Counted from the stretch's first letter, positions 30,606 through 39,713 are shown. The stretch: DNA of 64,000 bases from Capnocytophaga leadbetteri (GCF_003054025.1 NZ_QBKG01000002.1:124001-188000), one strand, 5' to 3'. Made by a program: numbers and translations. Notes: generated by a model not told the origin, from the sequence alone.

Positions 30606-32849
30606 ATGACAGCAAAAAAATTGTGGATTTGGTTAGGGGCTACAGTGGCAGCCTCTTTTTTGGTGCTGATTTTTTTCGGTGTAGAAATATATCGTACGGC
30701 ACCTCCTTTCCCCGAAAAAATCGTAACTACCGATGGGGAAACGCTCTATGAAGGGCAAGACATCAAAGACGGTCAGAACGCTTGGCAATCTATGGGCGGT
30801 CAGACCGTAGGAAGTATCTGGGGACACGGAGCCTACATCGCTCCCGACTGGAACGCCGATTACCTCCACCGCGAGTCTATGCTCTTATTAGATTTGTATG
30901 CTCAAAAAGACGGCAAGGTCTATAAAGACCTGCCCGAAGAAGAGCAAGCTAAGTATCAGGTACAGTTGCGCAAAGAGCTTCGTGCCAATACTTTCAATCA
31001 GCAAACGGGGGTTATCACTTTCTCGCCCGAGCGCGCACAAGTAGCTAAAGAGTTAGCTAACTATTATAGCAAACTCTTTATGGATGACCCTGCACTCGAG
31101 CAAACGCGTACCCATTACGCCATCCCTAAGAATGCGATAAAAGACCCTGCCCGTATGGCACAGATGAACGCTTTCTTTACTTGGACGTCTTGGGTGTGCA
31201 GCACCAATCGCCCTAATGACGATGTTACTTATACCAATAACTGGCCTTACGACCCGCTCATTGGTAACCACCCTTCTACTTCTTTGCAGATGTGGTCTGG
31301 CTTCAGCGTGCTAATGCTTCTCTTTGGTGTGGGGCTGCTTGTGTATTACCACGCTCGCAACAAAGAAGAGGAAACCAGCGAGACTTTCCCTACTGAAGAT
31401 CCTTTGCGCAATATGAAGCCTACCCCTTCAATGAAAGCAACCCTCAAATACATCTGGATTGTCTCATTGCTTATCATTGTACAAATGATTTCTGGGGTTA
31501 TTACAGCTCACTATGGTGTAGAAGGAGGCGGCTTCTTTGGCATTCCTCTCGATGTAGTATTGCCACAGGCTATTTCTCGTAGCTGGCACGTACAGTTGGC
31601 TATTTTCTGGATTGCTACCTCTTGGCTGGCTACAGGTTTGTATATAGCACCTGCTGTATCTGGCTACGAACCTAAATACCAACGTCTTGGGGTGAATGTA
31701 CTCTTCGTGGCTTTACTTATTGTAGTATTAGGCTCATTAGCCGGTCAGTGGATGGGAGTAATGCAAAAATTAGGCTTAGTAGAAAACTTCTACTTTGGTC
31801 ACCAAGGTTATGAGTATATCGAGCTTGGTCGTTTCTGGCAAATCCTATTGCTTGTAGGTTTGTTCTTATGGTTGTTCCTAATAGTTAGAGCTTTAATTCC
31901 TGCTCTCAAACGCAAAGACGAAAGCCGCCACTTATTGTTGTTGTTCGTACTTTCATCAGTAGCAATTGCAGCTTTCTACGGTGCGGGACTAATGTATGGT
32001 CGCCAAACGCATATGGCAATAGCTGAATACTGGCGTTGGTGGGTAGTGCATCTTTGGGTAGAAGGTTTCTTCGAGGTATTTGCTACCGTAGTGGCAGCCT
32101 TCTTGTTCTCTCGTTTGGGCTTGTTGCGCATCAAAGTAGCAAGTACAGCCGTACTTTTCTCTACTATTGTATTCTTGGCAGGAGGTATATTGGGTACTTT
32201 CCACCACCTATACTTCAGTGCTACACCTACAGGGGTATTGGCATTAGGGGCTACCTTTAGTGCGCTCGAAATCGTGCCTTTGGTACTCATCGGTTACGAG
32301 GCATACCACAACTACCAATTGTCTAAAACTACCGAGTGGATTAAAGCTTATAAATGGCCTATTTACTGCTTTATAGCTATGTGCTTCTGGAACTTCCTAG
32401 GGGCAGGTATCTTTGGTTTTGCTATCAATCCACCTATTGCTTTATACTATATTCAAGGGCTCAATACCACTGCCGTTCACGGTCACGCTGCCTTGTTTGG
32501 GGTATATGGTATCCTTGGTATCGGTTTGATTCTCTTTGTATTGCGCGGATTGTATGCCGACCGTCATTGGAACTACAAGATTCTAGGTTGGTCATTTTGG
32601 CTTATCAATATAGGGCTGTTTGTAATGTTAGTAGGCAGTCTATTGCCTATAGGAATTTTACAAGCGGTAGAAGCTATCCAAAATGGCTATTGGTCAGCGC
32701 GTTCTGAAGAATTTATGCATACCGACACAATGCAGATTATTCGTTGGTTGCGTGTACCTGGCGATACGCTTTTAGCTATAGGCGAATTGCTATTGGTATA
32801 TTTCATTATCGGTCTGAAAACCGGTTGGTCTCTTAGAGAAAAACGATAA
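30606..32849 (+). CDS. norB: Quinol-dependent nitric oxide reductase (qNOR)
   Basis: A 747-aa inner-membrane enzyme that reduces two NO to N2O with electrons from quinol. The N-terminal periplasmic domain (DGQNAWQSMGGQTVGSIWGHGAYIAPDW) distinguishes single-subunit qNOR from cytochrome c NOR. Haem and Fe ligands lie in WHVQLAIFWIATSW, HLWVEGFFEV, FHHLYFSATP and HGHAALFGVYG. About 14 membrane segments. I chose ATG 30606 (MTAKKLWIWLG). In a non-denitrifying host organism it would serve NO detoxification. It is monocistronic with a strong terminator. Confidence 0.93.
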   Translation: MTAKKLWIWLGATVAASFLVLIFFGVEIYRTAPPFPEKIVTTDGETLYEGQDIKDGQNAWQSMGGQTVGSIWGHGAYIAPDWNADYLHRESMLLLDLYAQKDGKVYKDLPEEEQAKYQVQLRKELRANTFNQQTGVITFSPERAQVAKELANYYSKLFMDDPALEQTRTHYAIPKNAIKDPARMAQMNAFFTWTSWVCSTNRPNDDVTYTNNWPYDPLIGNHPSTSLQMWSGFSVLMLLFGVGLLVYYHARNKEEETSETFPTEDPLRNMKPTPSMKATLKYIWIVSLLIIVQMISGVITAHYGVEGGGFFGIPLDVVLPQAISRSWHVQLAIFWIATSWLATGLYIAPAVSGYEPKYQRLGVNVLFVALLIVVLGSLAGQWMGVMQKLGLVENFYFGHQGYEYIELGRFWQILLLVGLFLWLFLIVRALIPALKRKDESRHLLLLFVLSSVAIAAFYGAGLMYGRQTHMAIAEYWRWWVVHLWVEGFFEVFATVVAAFLFSRLGLLRIKVASTAVLFSTIVFLAGGILGTFHHLYFSATPTGVLALGATFSALEIVPLVLIGYEAYHNYQLSKTTEWIKAYKWPIYCFIAMCFWNFLGAGIFGFAINPPIALYYIQGLNTTAVHGHAALFGVYGILGIGLILFVLRGLYADRHWNYKILGWSFWLINIGLFVMLVGSLLPIGILQAVEAIQNGYWSARSEEFMHTDTMQIIRWLRVPGDTLLAIGELLLVYFIIGLKTGWSLREKR

Positions 32850-32891
32850 TTTATCATAGGTTAAAAATACCCATATAGCTAATTAATTCTG

Positions 32892-32935
32892 AAAAGGGCT
32901 GTCCATACAAATCTTCTTGCCGGACAGCCCTTTTT
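32892..32935 (+). terminator. norB terminator
   Basis: AAAAGGGCTGTCC (32892-32904) pairs with GGACAGCCCTTTTT (32922-32935). The A and T runs on both sides make it bidirectional, serving the minus-strand gene that ends at 32937 too. Confidence 0.88.
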
Positions 32936-32936
32936 A

Positions 32937-33332
32937 TTATTTATTTTTAACTAATACTGCCGTTATTCCAAACGATAGAAAAGCGGGTAAAAACCACTCT
33001 ATTCGGTAGTTAGCTAAAGGTAGCAATGTTTTGAAATTGTTAATCCAATCTATATGTAGCAAATCACCTATGATGAAGAGAGCTGATAATACAGCTGTAA
33101 GCGTTACCCCTACTATATAAGGAGCGTTGCTCTGCACCCGCTTGCCAAAGAAAAGCACAAACAGAGTGAGCGCGATGGTGATAGGGTACGAAAAGTCTAA
33201 CAGATAACCAGCGTAATGTATGATTTCATCTACACTTCTGATAGAAAGCAGAAGCGTGATGCCAAAGTACAGTACTCCAATGTAATGAATTTCTTTTTGT
33301 CCATAACTAAGTAGATTTATTAGGTTAGAATG
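32937..33332 (-). pseudogene. Frameshifted small membrane protein, resembling a branched-chain amino acid carrier C-terminus
   Basis: The open frame reads KEIHYIGVLYFGITLLLSI, then DEIIHYAGYLLDFSYPITIALTLFVLFF, RVQSNAPYIVGVTLTAVLSALFII and EWFLPAFLSFGITAVLVKNK: four membrane segments. No ATG exists in this frame near the 5' end. ATG 33304 (MDKK) lies one base out of frame; one extra A in the A5 tract (33294-33298) would give an intact protein of ~122 aa. The last part resembles the end of LIVCS (BrnQ-type) carriers. A good promoter lies upstream, so it is transcribed. Confidence 0.5.
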
Positions 33333-33335
33333 CTA

Positions 33336-33365
33336 CAAAGATACAACTTTCTTTTTATAAAACAA
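33336..33365 (-). promoter_or_regulatory. Promoter of the frameshifted membrane gene
   Basis: On the minus strand TTG (33365-33363), 19-bp spacer, TATCTTTG (33343-33336). It predicts a ~25-nt leader to ATG 33304. Confidence 0.6.
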
Positions 33366-33400
33366 ATGTTTTTTTATTTTTCTTTTGTTGCTATAGATAC

Positions 33401-33437
33401 AAAAAAGGCTGTCAATATTCTTACTGACAGCTTTTTT
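33401..33437 (-). terminator. Terminator after lipB
   Basis: AAAAAAGGCTGTCA (33401-33414) with TGACAGCTTTTTT (33425-33437), just beyond the lipB stop at 33442 on the minus strand. Confidence 0.8.
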
Positions 33438-33441
33438 GTGC

Positions 33442-34143
33442 TTATTTCTTTATGGTAACTCCAAAAATCTCTTCGAAATGCTTTAGTATAAGTGTCTTTA
33501 CTTCTTCAGTATCTACCTTTTCTTTTGATAACTCTACATTGAGTGAGGTTACGGCTTTACCCCGTATCCCACAAGGGATAATGTTATCAAAATAGCCTAA
33601 ATCAGTATTGACATTCAGCGCAAATCCGTGCATTGTTACCCACCGCGAGGCGCGTACCCCCATTGCACATATTTTGCGAGCAAAAGGCGTACCTACATCT
33701 AGCCATACACCTGTCTCTCCTTCGCTGCGCTCCCCTTTGATGCCATAGTCGGCTAAGGTTCTGATGATTACCTCTTCTAGCGAGCGCAAATACTTGTGAA
33801 TATCAGTGAAGAAGTTTTCAAGGTCTATGATAGGATAGCCTACTATCTGTCCAGGACCGTGATAAGTAATATCGCCTCCGCGGTTTATCTTATAAAAAGA
33901 AGCCCCTTTTTTAGCTAAAGCAGCCTCATCAATTAGTAAATTCTCTATATGACCGCTTTTGCCAAGCGTATATACGTGTGGATGCTCTACAAAAAGAAAG
34001 TAGTTAGGAGTAGGGAGGTTAGTGTTTTCAGCCCTATTCTTGCGTTTCAGCTCAACTATTTCTTCAAAGAGACTTTCTTGGTAGTCCCACGTTTCTTTAT
34101 AGTCTTTATGACCTAAATCCTTAACGATTATTTGTTTGTTCAT
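33442..34143 (-). CDS. lipB: Octanoyltransferase LipB
   Basis: A 233-aa enzyme that moves octanoyl from acyl carrier protein to lipoyl domains, the first step of lipoate synthesis. Motifs: FVEHPHVYTLGKSG, RGGDITYHGPGQIVGYPI, and the catalytic Cys in IIPCGIRGKAVTS with Lys in ARKICAMGV. Start at ATG 34143 (MNKQIIVKDLG). The start lies 23 bases inside the upstream peptidase gene, so the two are coupled. Lipoate is used by dihydrolipoyl dehydrogenase complexes such as that of the lpdA gene at 43173. Confidence 0.93.
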   Translation of the reverse strand: MNKQIIVKDLGHKDYKETWDYQESLFEEIVELKRKNRAENTNLPTPNYFLFVEHPHVYTLGKSGHIENLLIDEAALAKKGASFYKINRGGDITYHGPGQIVGYPIIDLENFFTDIHKYLRSLEEVIIRTLADYGIKGERSEGETGVWLDVGTPFARKICAMGVRASRWVTMHGFALNVNTDLGYFDNIIPCGIRGKAVTSLNVELSKEKVDTEEVKTLILKHFEEIFGVTIKK

Positions 34144-34993
34144 AGATAGTTTTGATATTACCTTCGTTAATATCACCAGTTTTATATCCTTTAGTAAACC
34201 AGTATTTGCGTTGCTCAGAAGTACCGTGAGTGAATGAATCGGGTACTACGTGCCCTTGCATACGTTTCTGAATAGCGTCATCGCCAACCGCATTGGCAGC
34301 ACTTAGTGCCTCATCAATATCATCTACATCTAAATACTTCTGGTTATGGTGTGCCCACACTCCTGCGTAGAAGTCAGCTTGTAGCTCTTGGGCTACCGAC
34401 CATTTGTTAGCAGCCGCTTGGCTAAGCCCTTGCTGTTGTCGTCTAACTTGTTGCGAAGTGCCCAAAAGTGTCTGTATATGGTGTCCTACCTCGTGAGCCA
34501 TTACATAGGCAATAGCAAAGTCTCCTCCTTTGGCTCCAAAGCGCGTTTTTAGCTCCTCAAAGAAATCCATATCCATATATAACTTATGGTCTGCGGGACA
34601 GTAAAAAGGCCCTACAGACGATGAGGCTTGCCCACAACCTGTATTTACGCTAGCAGTAAAGAGTACTAAGGTCGGCTTTTCATATGTTCCGAGTCTGTTT
34701 TCGGCAAAGACTTTTTCCCATACATCTTCAGTATCAGCAAGCACAGTAGCAGTAAATTCGCCGATTTTCTTCTGCTCAGCAGTTAGCTCTACGCGTTCTG
34801 TTTGCTGAGTTTGGTTGCCACCAGCTACCTGATTGACCACTGAAGCTACCTGTTGCCCTGTTTCGCCGCCAAAAAGCTGCAATAAAACTACGATGATACC
34901 CACGATACCACCGCCTGCCAACAGACCTCCCTTACCGCTAATACCGCGTCGGTCGTCTACATTGCTACTCTGTCTTCTTCCTTCCCATTTCAT
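34121..34993 (-). CDS. YpfJ-family neutral zinc metallopeptidase
   Basis: A 290-aa membrane-anchored protein of the putative neutral zinc metallopeptidase family. Cytoplasmic N-terminus (GRRQSSNVDDRRG), one membrane helix (GLLAGGGIVGIIVVLLQLF), then the peptidase domain with AHEVGHHIQ near residue 165 and ELQADFYAGVWAHH as third-ligand region. Also typical: CGQASSSVGPFYCPADHKLYMD. Substrate unknown. Its 3' end overlaps lipB. Confidence 0.9.
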   Translation of the reverse strand: MKWEGRRQSSNVDDRRGISGKGGLLAGGGIVGIIVVLLQLFGGETGQQVASVVNQVAGGNQTQQTERVELTAEQKKIGEFTATVLADTEDVWEKVFAENRLGTYEKPTLVLFTASVNTGCGQASSSVGPFYCPADHKLYMDMDFFEELKTRFGAKGGDFAIAYVMAHEVGHHIQTLLGTSQQVRRQQQGLSQAAANKWSVAQELQADFYAGVWAHHNQKYLDVDDIDEALSAANAVGDDAIQKRMQGHVVPDSFTHGTSEQRKYWFTKGYKTGDINEGNIKTIYEQTNNR

Positions 34994-35048
34994 AGAAAAT
35001 AATGATTTTTAGTGAATAAATTATTAATAGTTAGTGGTCAATGTTTTG

Positions 35049-35078
35049 CAAAGATATAAAACTATTGCGAATTAGCAA
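35049..35078 (-). promoter_or_regulatory. Promoter of the zinc peptidase-lipB operon
   Basis: On the minus strand TTG (35078-35076), 19-bp spacer, TATCTTTG (35056-35049), giving a ~50-nt leader. Confidence 0.65.
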
Positions 35079-35100
35079 AATTTAAGCGTTTTACCTCTCG

Positions 35101-36828
35101 TTATGCAATGATTCCTCTTTCGCGCATTAAGAACGTAGCATTTCTGTTTTGGCAGATACCTTCGCGTAGTTTATAGTCGAAGTGTAATACTCCTTGGCTG
35201 ATGTCTGACTCAAAGCATTTGTTTACTAAGCGGTCGGGGTACTGTTCGCTCAGGCGACATACCTCAATATCGTGAGTGGCAACAATACCTATAGCTTGTA
35301 ATGACAGCAGTCGCTCAATAATTTTTATAGTACCGTACTGCTTGTCTTCAGAGTTAGTACCGCGTAGTATCTCATCTAATAATACCATACAGCGTTCGCG
35401 TTTTAGAACTGCCATAATTTGCTCTATACGGTTTATCTCAGCAAAGAAATACGACTTACCATCACTTAGTGAGTCTGATAACCGCATTGATACTAATAGT
35501 GGCAGTGGGTGTACATCAGCTTTTTTAGCACAAACGGGTAATCCAAGCTGTGTAAGTAGCATATTTATACCCAATGTACGTAGGAAAGTACTCTTACCCG
35601 ACATGTTCGAGCCAGTTAGGAGTACAAAATGCGCTTCATCTAACACTATATCGTTGGTTATGCGCTCTTTTTCTACTATAAGAGGGTGTCCTACCTCTTC
35701 AAAAGTTATCCGATATGCTTCATTTAGGGTAGGATATACAAAGTGAGGATGGTTGTAAGCAAAATTAGCAAAACTACACAGCACTTCGGTGTCAGCTACG
35801 GTTTCAAGCCATGGCAATACCTCTTTGCCGTAGGTAGCTTTCCACGTTTGTAAAGCGCTATAACGATGTAGGTGGTAGAAGCTGAAAGCGTTGAGCGGAA
35901 TAGATACCAATATGTTACTTACGCTATCTAAATCGTCTAATAAGCGCGAAAGTTGTGCTATAGGTCTGCTAGCTTGCAGGTTTTTCTCAGGGAAACGCTC
36001 TTCTATTAAAGATATACACGATTTGAAAGCATAAAGCATCGCATAAGTGCGCTCAAAACCGAGTTTTTCTTTGTTTATTTTGCTGATGTAGAAGAAAAAT
36101 ACCGATAAATTTATAGTGAGTAGTAGTTTAGCGATACTTTTTAGTACTTCGTAGTCGTATATGTAGCCTATGATTGCCGAAAGAGTGAAGACTATAGGTG
36201 AAATGACCGTAAAAACACGCATAAATTTGCCCATTGGTGGGGTAGGAGTTGCAGCCCATTGTTGCAATCGGTCGTAAAAAGAAGGACTGTCGTCTATTTG
36301 CTCCGCGTGAGCCATAAAAGTTTGTCGCCAAGCTAATTGAGGGGTTAGGGCTTTAATTGCCTCTTGGTGGGTGAGTATAGCAGTAGTGTCCGGATACAAT
36401 AGTCTCTGAGCCAAGCGTTTGCGCCCTAAGTAAGTATGGGTACGGTTAAGGTAGTGGTACAATGATTTCTCACCCAATACATCTAAGTCGTAGGCGTAAG
36501 GGTGCTGGGCAGGTTCAAAATCTTTGCCATTGTCAGCAGGGTAGATACCTTGTTCTATGAAGGCTATTTCGCGCTCATTGATGGCTATTTTTGCCTTAGC
36601 AATGCGTCTTTTTACGGCTATTTGTTTGTGTTTGCCAATGAGTAAAAAGAAAAGCACTATCATCACTGCTGCTAAAAAGCCCCATAACCACGAACTTTCG
36701 TTTATAGCCTTGTAGCCAACAACTATTGCAAATAATAAGTCTATCAGTCTTGCAAAAGCAATAGCGTTGTACTGTTGGTGGTACTGCTTATATAATTGTG
36801 TAGCGGTCTCTAATTTTTCTTTGTACAT
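35101..36828 (-). CDS. Membrane-anchored MutS-family ATPase
   Basis: A 575-aa protein with two N-terminal membrane segments (residues ~25-70) and further hydrophobic helices near 205-245, then a MutS lever/ATPase region. Walker A LLTGSNMSGKST lies near residue 405, Walker B CMVLLDEILRGTNSED near 480 and VATHDIE near 510. It lacks the MutS mismatch-recognition domain I and the Smr domain of MutS2. Such proteins are common in Bacteroidota, and their role is not mismatch repair as far as known. Confidence 0.85.
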   Translation of the reverse strand: MYKEKLETATQLYKQYHQQYNAIAFARLIDLLFAIVVGYKAINESSWLWGFLAAVMIVLFFLLIGKHKQIAVKRRIAKAKIAINEREIAFIEQGIYPADNGKDFEPAQHPYAYDLDVLGEKSLYHYLNRTHTYLGRKRLAQRLLYPDTTAILTHQEAIKALTPQLAWRQTFMAHAEQIDDSPSFYDRLQQWAATPTPPMGKFMRVFTVISPIVFTLSAIIGYIYDYEVLKSIAKLLLTINLSVFFFYISKINKEKLGFERTYAMLYAFKSCISLIEERFPEKNLQASRPIAQLSRLLDDLDSVSNILVSIPLNAFSFYHLHRYSALQTWKATYGKEVLPWLETVADTEVLCSFANFAYNHPHFVYPTLNEAYRITFEEVGHPLIVEKERITNDIVLDEAHFVLLTGSNMSGKSTFLRTLGINMLLTQLGLPVCAKKADVHPLPLLVSMRLSDSLSDGKSYFFAEINRIEQIMAVLKRERCMVLLDEILRGTNSEDKQYGTIKIIERLLSLQAIGIVATHDIEVCRLSEQYPDRLVNKCFESDISQGVLHFDYKLREGICQNRNATFLMRERGIIA

Positions 36829-36873
36829 AGTAATTAAATTAGCAAATTAGCAAATCGGCAAATCGACAAATTG

Positions 36874-37413
36874 TTAGCTTTCGTAATAATATGATTGTGC
36901 AATTCCTTTGAAAATTACCTCTCGGTCATTTACTTTGTCGGTAAGTGCTGGTTGTAATAAGAAACGTAATTCTAAATCGTTGATAGGGCTGCGTTCCATA
37001 GCTTGTAGGTAAGCTGTTTTATCTATTATTTGCCAATCTACCACCTTGTTTAGTCGTTTTTTTAGTATTAAGTCTAACCATATGCGAGTGGCGCGTCCAT
37101 TACCCTCCATAAAAGGGTGCGCAATGTTCATTTCCACATATTTAGCAATAATTTCTTCAAAAGTATTCTCAGGCATTTGCTCTATCACTGGCAGAATAAC
37201 GTGTAAAAACATAGCATTAGCAAATCTAAAACCGCCTTTACTGATGTTTAACTGACGTATTTTGCCTGCAAAGTCATATAAACCATCAAACAGATACCGG
37301 TGTATATCGCATAGTCCTTTGGTAGTATCTACCTCTATAAGCTCAATAGCCCCGCTTTCAAAAAGATGATATGCTTTTTGCAAACTCTTTGCGTCAATAT
37401 CTTTAGTGTCCAC
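36874..37413 (-). CDS. Fic family adenylyltransferase, class III-like
   Basis: A 179-aa Fic protein. The active-site loop is HPFMEGNGR (His99), with the flap region [17 protein letters not shown] at ~51-67. Fic enzymes transfer AMP or other nucleotide parts to target proteins. The C-terminus ends SYYYES (Ser174, Glu178), matching the [S/T]xxxE inhibitory motif that class III enzymes such as NmFic carry at the C-terminus. So it is probably autoinhibited and self-contained, with no antitoxin gene seen beside it. Transcribed after rodA. Confidence 0.88.
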   Translation of the reverse strand: MDTKDIDAKSLQKAYHLFESGAIELIEVDTTKGLCDIHRYLFDGLYDFAGKIRQLNISKGGFRFANAMFLHVILPVIEQMPENTFEEIIAKYVEMNIAHPFMEGNGRATRIWLDLILKKRLNKVVDWQIIDKTAYLQAMERSPINDLELRFLLQPALTDKVNDREVIFKGIAQSYYYES

Positions 37414-37447
37414 TCTTAATAATTATGAATTTTGAATTATGAATTAG

Positions 37448-38716
37448 TTACCTCGCATCTAAACGGAGGAAAATAAACAGCAATATAGTGAAAGCCCATA
37501 GCCCCGAACCTCCATAGCTAAAGAAGGGTAGGGGGATACCTATAGTAGGAATAAGACTGATAACCATACCTATATTGATACAGAAGTGTACAAAGAGTAT
37601 CGACACTACGCAATAGCCATAAACACGGTTAAATTTGGTTTTCTGTCGTTCGGCTAACTGTAATAACCGCAGAAGGAGCAACGCAAAAAGAACAACCACT
37701 AATGTAGTGCCTGCAAAGCCCCACTCTTCGCCAATGGTGGTGAATATATAATCGGTGTGTTGCTCGGGTATAAAGCTACCTTTGGTGCGCGTACCTTGTA
37801 AAAAACCTTTGCCCAAAGTACCTCCCGAAGTAATAGCCGATTCAGCCATATTGGTGTTGTAGGCAAAGTCGCGTTTCATTGCAGCTATTTTCTGAGGGTC
37901 AGTTTCTAAGCGCAACCATAGGCTTAAACGGTTGCGGTGGTGCTGCTTTAGCACATTGTCATAGGCAGGGTGGGTAGCCAAAGCGGTTACTAAACAGATG
38001 CCGCTGAGTATAAACAGATTAGCAAAAGGTATGCGATTGGTGCGCCGTTTATGCCAAAAAACGTAGAAGCCAATGCACAAAGCCGAAGCCAACAGAGTGA
38101 GCCCCGTACCAAATTTTAAGGAGGAAACAAATACTACCCCTGCCAAAAATAGGTAGAATAAGAGGGCAGAGGGCATTCCTTCACGAAAAAGTACAAATAA
38201 TAGTGAGAAGAACACCAATAGACTCCCTACGTCGGGCTGCAGCAAGATAAGAAAAGAAGGTACACAGATAATAGCTATTGCTCGCAGTAAGTCAGGTATG
38301 CGCCGTACATCGGTGTGAATGTCGCTCACATAACGCGAAAAAGCCAAAGCAGTAGCTACTTTGGCAAACTCGCTCGGCTGCACCGTGATGCTACCAATAG
38401 CATACCAAGCCCGCGCCCCATTCGTCTCTTTCCCAAAGACGAACAGTCCCGCCAGCAATACGATGGCTATCAAGTAAAAAGTTACTGCCAGATTAATGTA
38501 CAACTTGCTATCTATAGCCAAGATAAAGAGGATAAGCAAGAAGCTAAGCGCAATAAAAAGTAACTGCTTTCCGTAGAACTGATTCAGGTCGAATATAGAA
38601 CTAGCTTTCAGGTCGCTATAAGTAGTTGAAAAAATAGCTATCCATCCGCAACTTACCAATAATAGGTATAATATTACCGACACCCAATCGAGGTTCTTTA
38701 CAATACTATTACTCAT
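37448..38716 (-). CDS. rodA: Peptidoglycan glycosyltransferase RodA
   Basis: A 422-aa SEDS protein with ten membrane segments. Conserved parts: NGARAWYAIGSITVQPSEFAKVATALA, LLQPDVGSLLVFFSLLFVLF (essential Asp), and the end ISLIPTIGIPLPFFSYGGSGLWAF. It polymerises lipid II for cell elongation with a class B PBP, which is expected upstream in other genomes but is absent here: the gene is instead preceded by the YtxH operon and overlaps the small gene before it by 4 bases. Confidence 0.92.
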   Translation of the reverse strand: MSNSIVKNLDWVSVILYLLLVSCGWIAIFSTTYSDLKASSIFDLNQFYGKQLLFIALSFLLILFILAIDSKLYINLAVTFYLIAIVLLAGLFVFGKETNGARAWYAIGSITVQPSEFAKVATALAFSRYVSDIHTDVRRIPDLLRAIAIICVPSFLILLQPDVGSLLVFFSLLFVLFREGMPSALLFYLFLAGVVFVSSLKFGTGLTLLASALCIGFYVFWHKRRTNRIPFANLFILSGICLVTALATHPAYDNVLKQHHRNRLSLWLRLETDPQKIAAMKRDFAYNTNMAESAITSGGTLGKGFLQGTRTKGSFIPEQHTDYIFTTIGEEWGFAGTTLVVVLFALLLLRLLQLAERQKTKFNRVYGYCVVSILFVHFCINIGMVISLIPTIGIPLPFFSYGGSGLWAFTILLFIFLRLDAR

Positions 38717-38955
38717 CTTTTTCTAAATAGGAAAAATAGGGCGTATTCCATCACTAAACTGAGCCATCTTTTTTTAGGGGAAAAGATAGAAAACCACGTG
38801 CCTGCTAATAGGTTGCTTACCGTCATCTCTTCTTTGCAAACAGAAAGCTGACGCGATAGTTTAAGGGCGTGAATATCCTTTTCGAGTTTGAGTATTTTCA
38901 GGTCATTATCAATTGCCTCGAATGACTCGTATATTTTATTCTTCATCATCATCAT
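38713..38955 (-). CDS. Small protein of the YtxH operon
   Basis: An 80-aa protein beginning MMMMKNKIYESFEAIDND. It has an N-terminal charged helix and a hydrophobic C-terminus (LVMEYALFFLFRKR). It overlaps the upstream gene by 20 bases, where one GATGATGATGATGAAG tract encodes DDDDEE in one frame and the MMMMK start in the other, and overlaps rodA by 4. Function unknown. Confidence 0.6.
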   Translation of the reverse strand: MMMMKNKIYESFEAIDNDLKILKLEKDIHALKLSRQLSVCKEEMTVSNLLAGTWFSIFSPKKRWLSLVMEYALFFLFRKR

Positions 38956-39310
38956 CAGGTGCTGCTTTAAAGTAAATTTCCGACAGTTTTCTTAGCAAAG
39001 GTTTCACAATAAGTACCCTGCGGAAGAAGAAAACCCCCGCAGCCACTACTATATAGAAAGCCCCTACAATAACAAAGCCCCACGCTATGCTATCTACAGC
39101 CTCACCTACTGCATAAGCTGCAGCAATTGATATGAAGAATAGCATCAACAAACACGCAAAAGCTACTATAAAAAAAGTTATTAAGCCTGTAGATGATTGG
39201 GCTATAAACCTAAAAAGGAATAGCTTATAATAGGCCACTTGCGCATCAAGAGCATCAGTTGCTTTTGTAGGAACTTCCTCAAATGATTCTTTTATCGAGT
39301 GAAACGACAT
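38936..39310 (-). CDS. Phage-holin-family / Holin-X-like membrane protein
   Basis: A 124-aa protein with two long membrane helices (LITFFIVAFACLLMLFFISIA and AWGFVIVGAFYIVVAAGVFFF) and acidic tail DDDDEE. This architecture is the chromosomal 'phage holin family' protein usually paired with YtxH in Bacteroidota and associated with envelope stress. It is not a phage gene here. Confidence 0.75.
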   Translation of the reverse strand: MSFHSIKESFEEVPTKATDALDAQVAYYKLFLFRFIAQSSTGLITFFIVAFACLLMLFFISIAAAYAVGEAVDSIAWGFVIVGAFYIVVAAGVFFFRRVLIVKPLLRKLSEIYFKAAPDDDDEE

Positions 39311-39316
39311 AATAGC

Positions 39317-39643
39317 TTATTTCTGCAACTTAGCGTTAGCTTCCTTAAGGGCAGCCAATTTCTTTTCAAGGAAAGTAATTACATCATCAGCTTTATAGCT
39401 TGATTTAGAAAGTAAGTTTTCTACTTTTTCTTCTAAGTTTTCCTTTACCTCTCCTGTTTTTTCTCTAACTTCTTGGGTTAGTTTTTCCAATTTGCGTTTT
39501 AGCTTATCAGCCTTATCACTCACCCCGTCTTTTATTTTTCTACGGGTTTCTTCACCTTTGTCGGGCGCAAATAATACACCAACAGCTACACCTACAGCCA
39601 AACCTGCTGCAAGCCCTAATAATACATTTCCTGCTTTTGCCAT
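39317..39643 (-). CDS. YtxH domain protein
   Basis: A 108-aa protein with an N-terminal glycine-rich membrane helix (VLLGLAAGLAVGVAVGVLFAPDKGEETRRKI, the YtxH hallmark) followed by a long charged helix (residues ~38-80). It heads a four-gene operon with the holin-like protein, the small protein and rodA. Related proteins respond to general and envelope stress. Confidence 0.85.
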   Translation of the reverse strand: MAKAGNVLLGLAAGLAVGVAVGVLFAPDKGEETRRKIKDGVSDKADKLKRKLEKLTQEVREKTGEVKENLEEKVENLLSKSSYKADDVITFLEKKLAALKEANAKLQK

Positions 39644-39678
39644 AATAATATTAGTTTTTAGTTTTTATAAAAATCGCA

Positions 39679-39708
39679 CAAATATACGAATAATTTTTGA
39701 ATAAGCAA
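39679..39708 (-). promoter_or_regulatory. Promoter of the ytxH-rodA operon
   Basis: On the minus strand TTG (39708-39706), 19-bp spacer, TATATTTG (39686-39679), 36 bases before the ytxH start. Confidence 0.65.
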
Positions 39709-39713
39709 GAATA

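Noticed and set aside
31976-32290. Long minus-strand frames inside norB
   Set aside because: Antisense shadows of a strongly coding membrane protein gene; composition is implausible for protein.
35101-36828. MutS or MutS2 mismatch repair protein
   Set aside because: The mismatch-binding and Smr domains are missing and membrane helices are present at the N-terminus.
38936-39310. Holin-family protein as a phage lysis gene
   Set aside because: It is in a chromosomal operon with YtxH and rodA, far from any phage gene.
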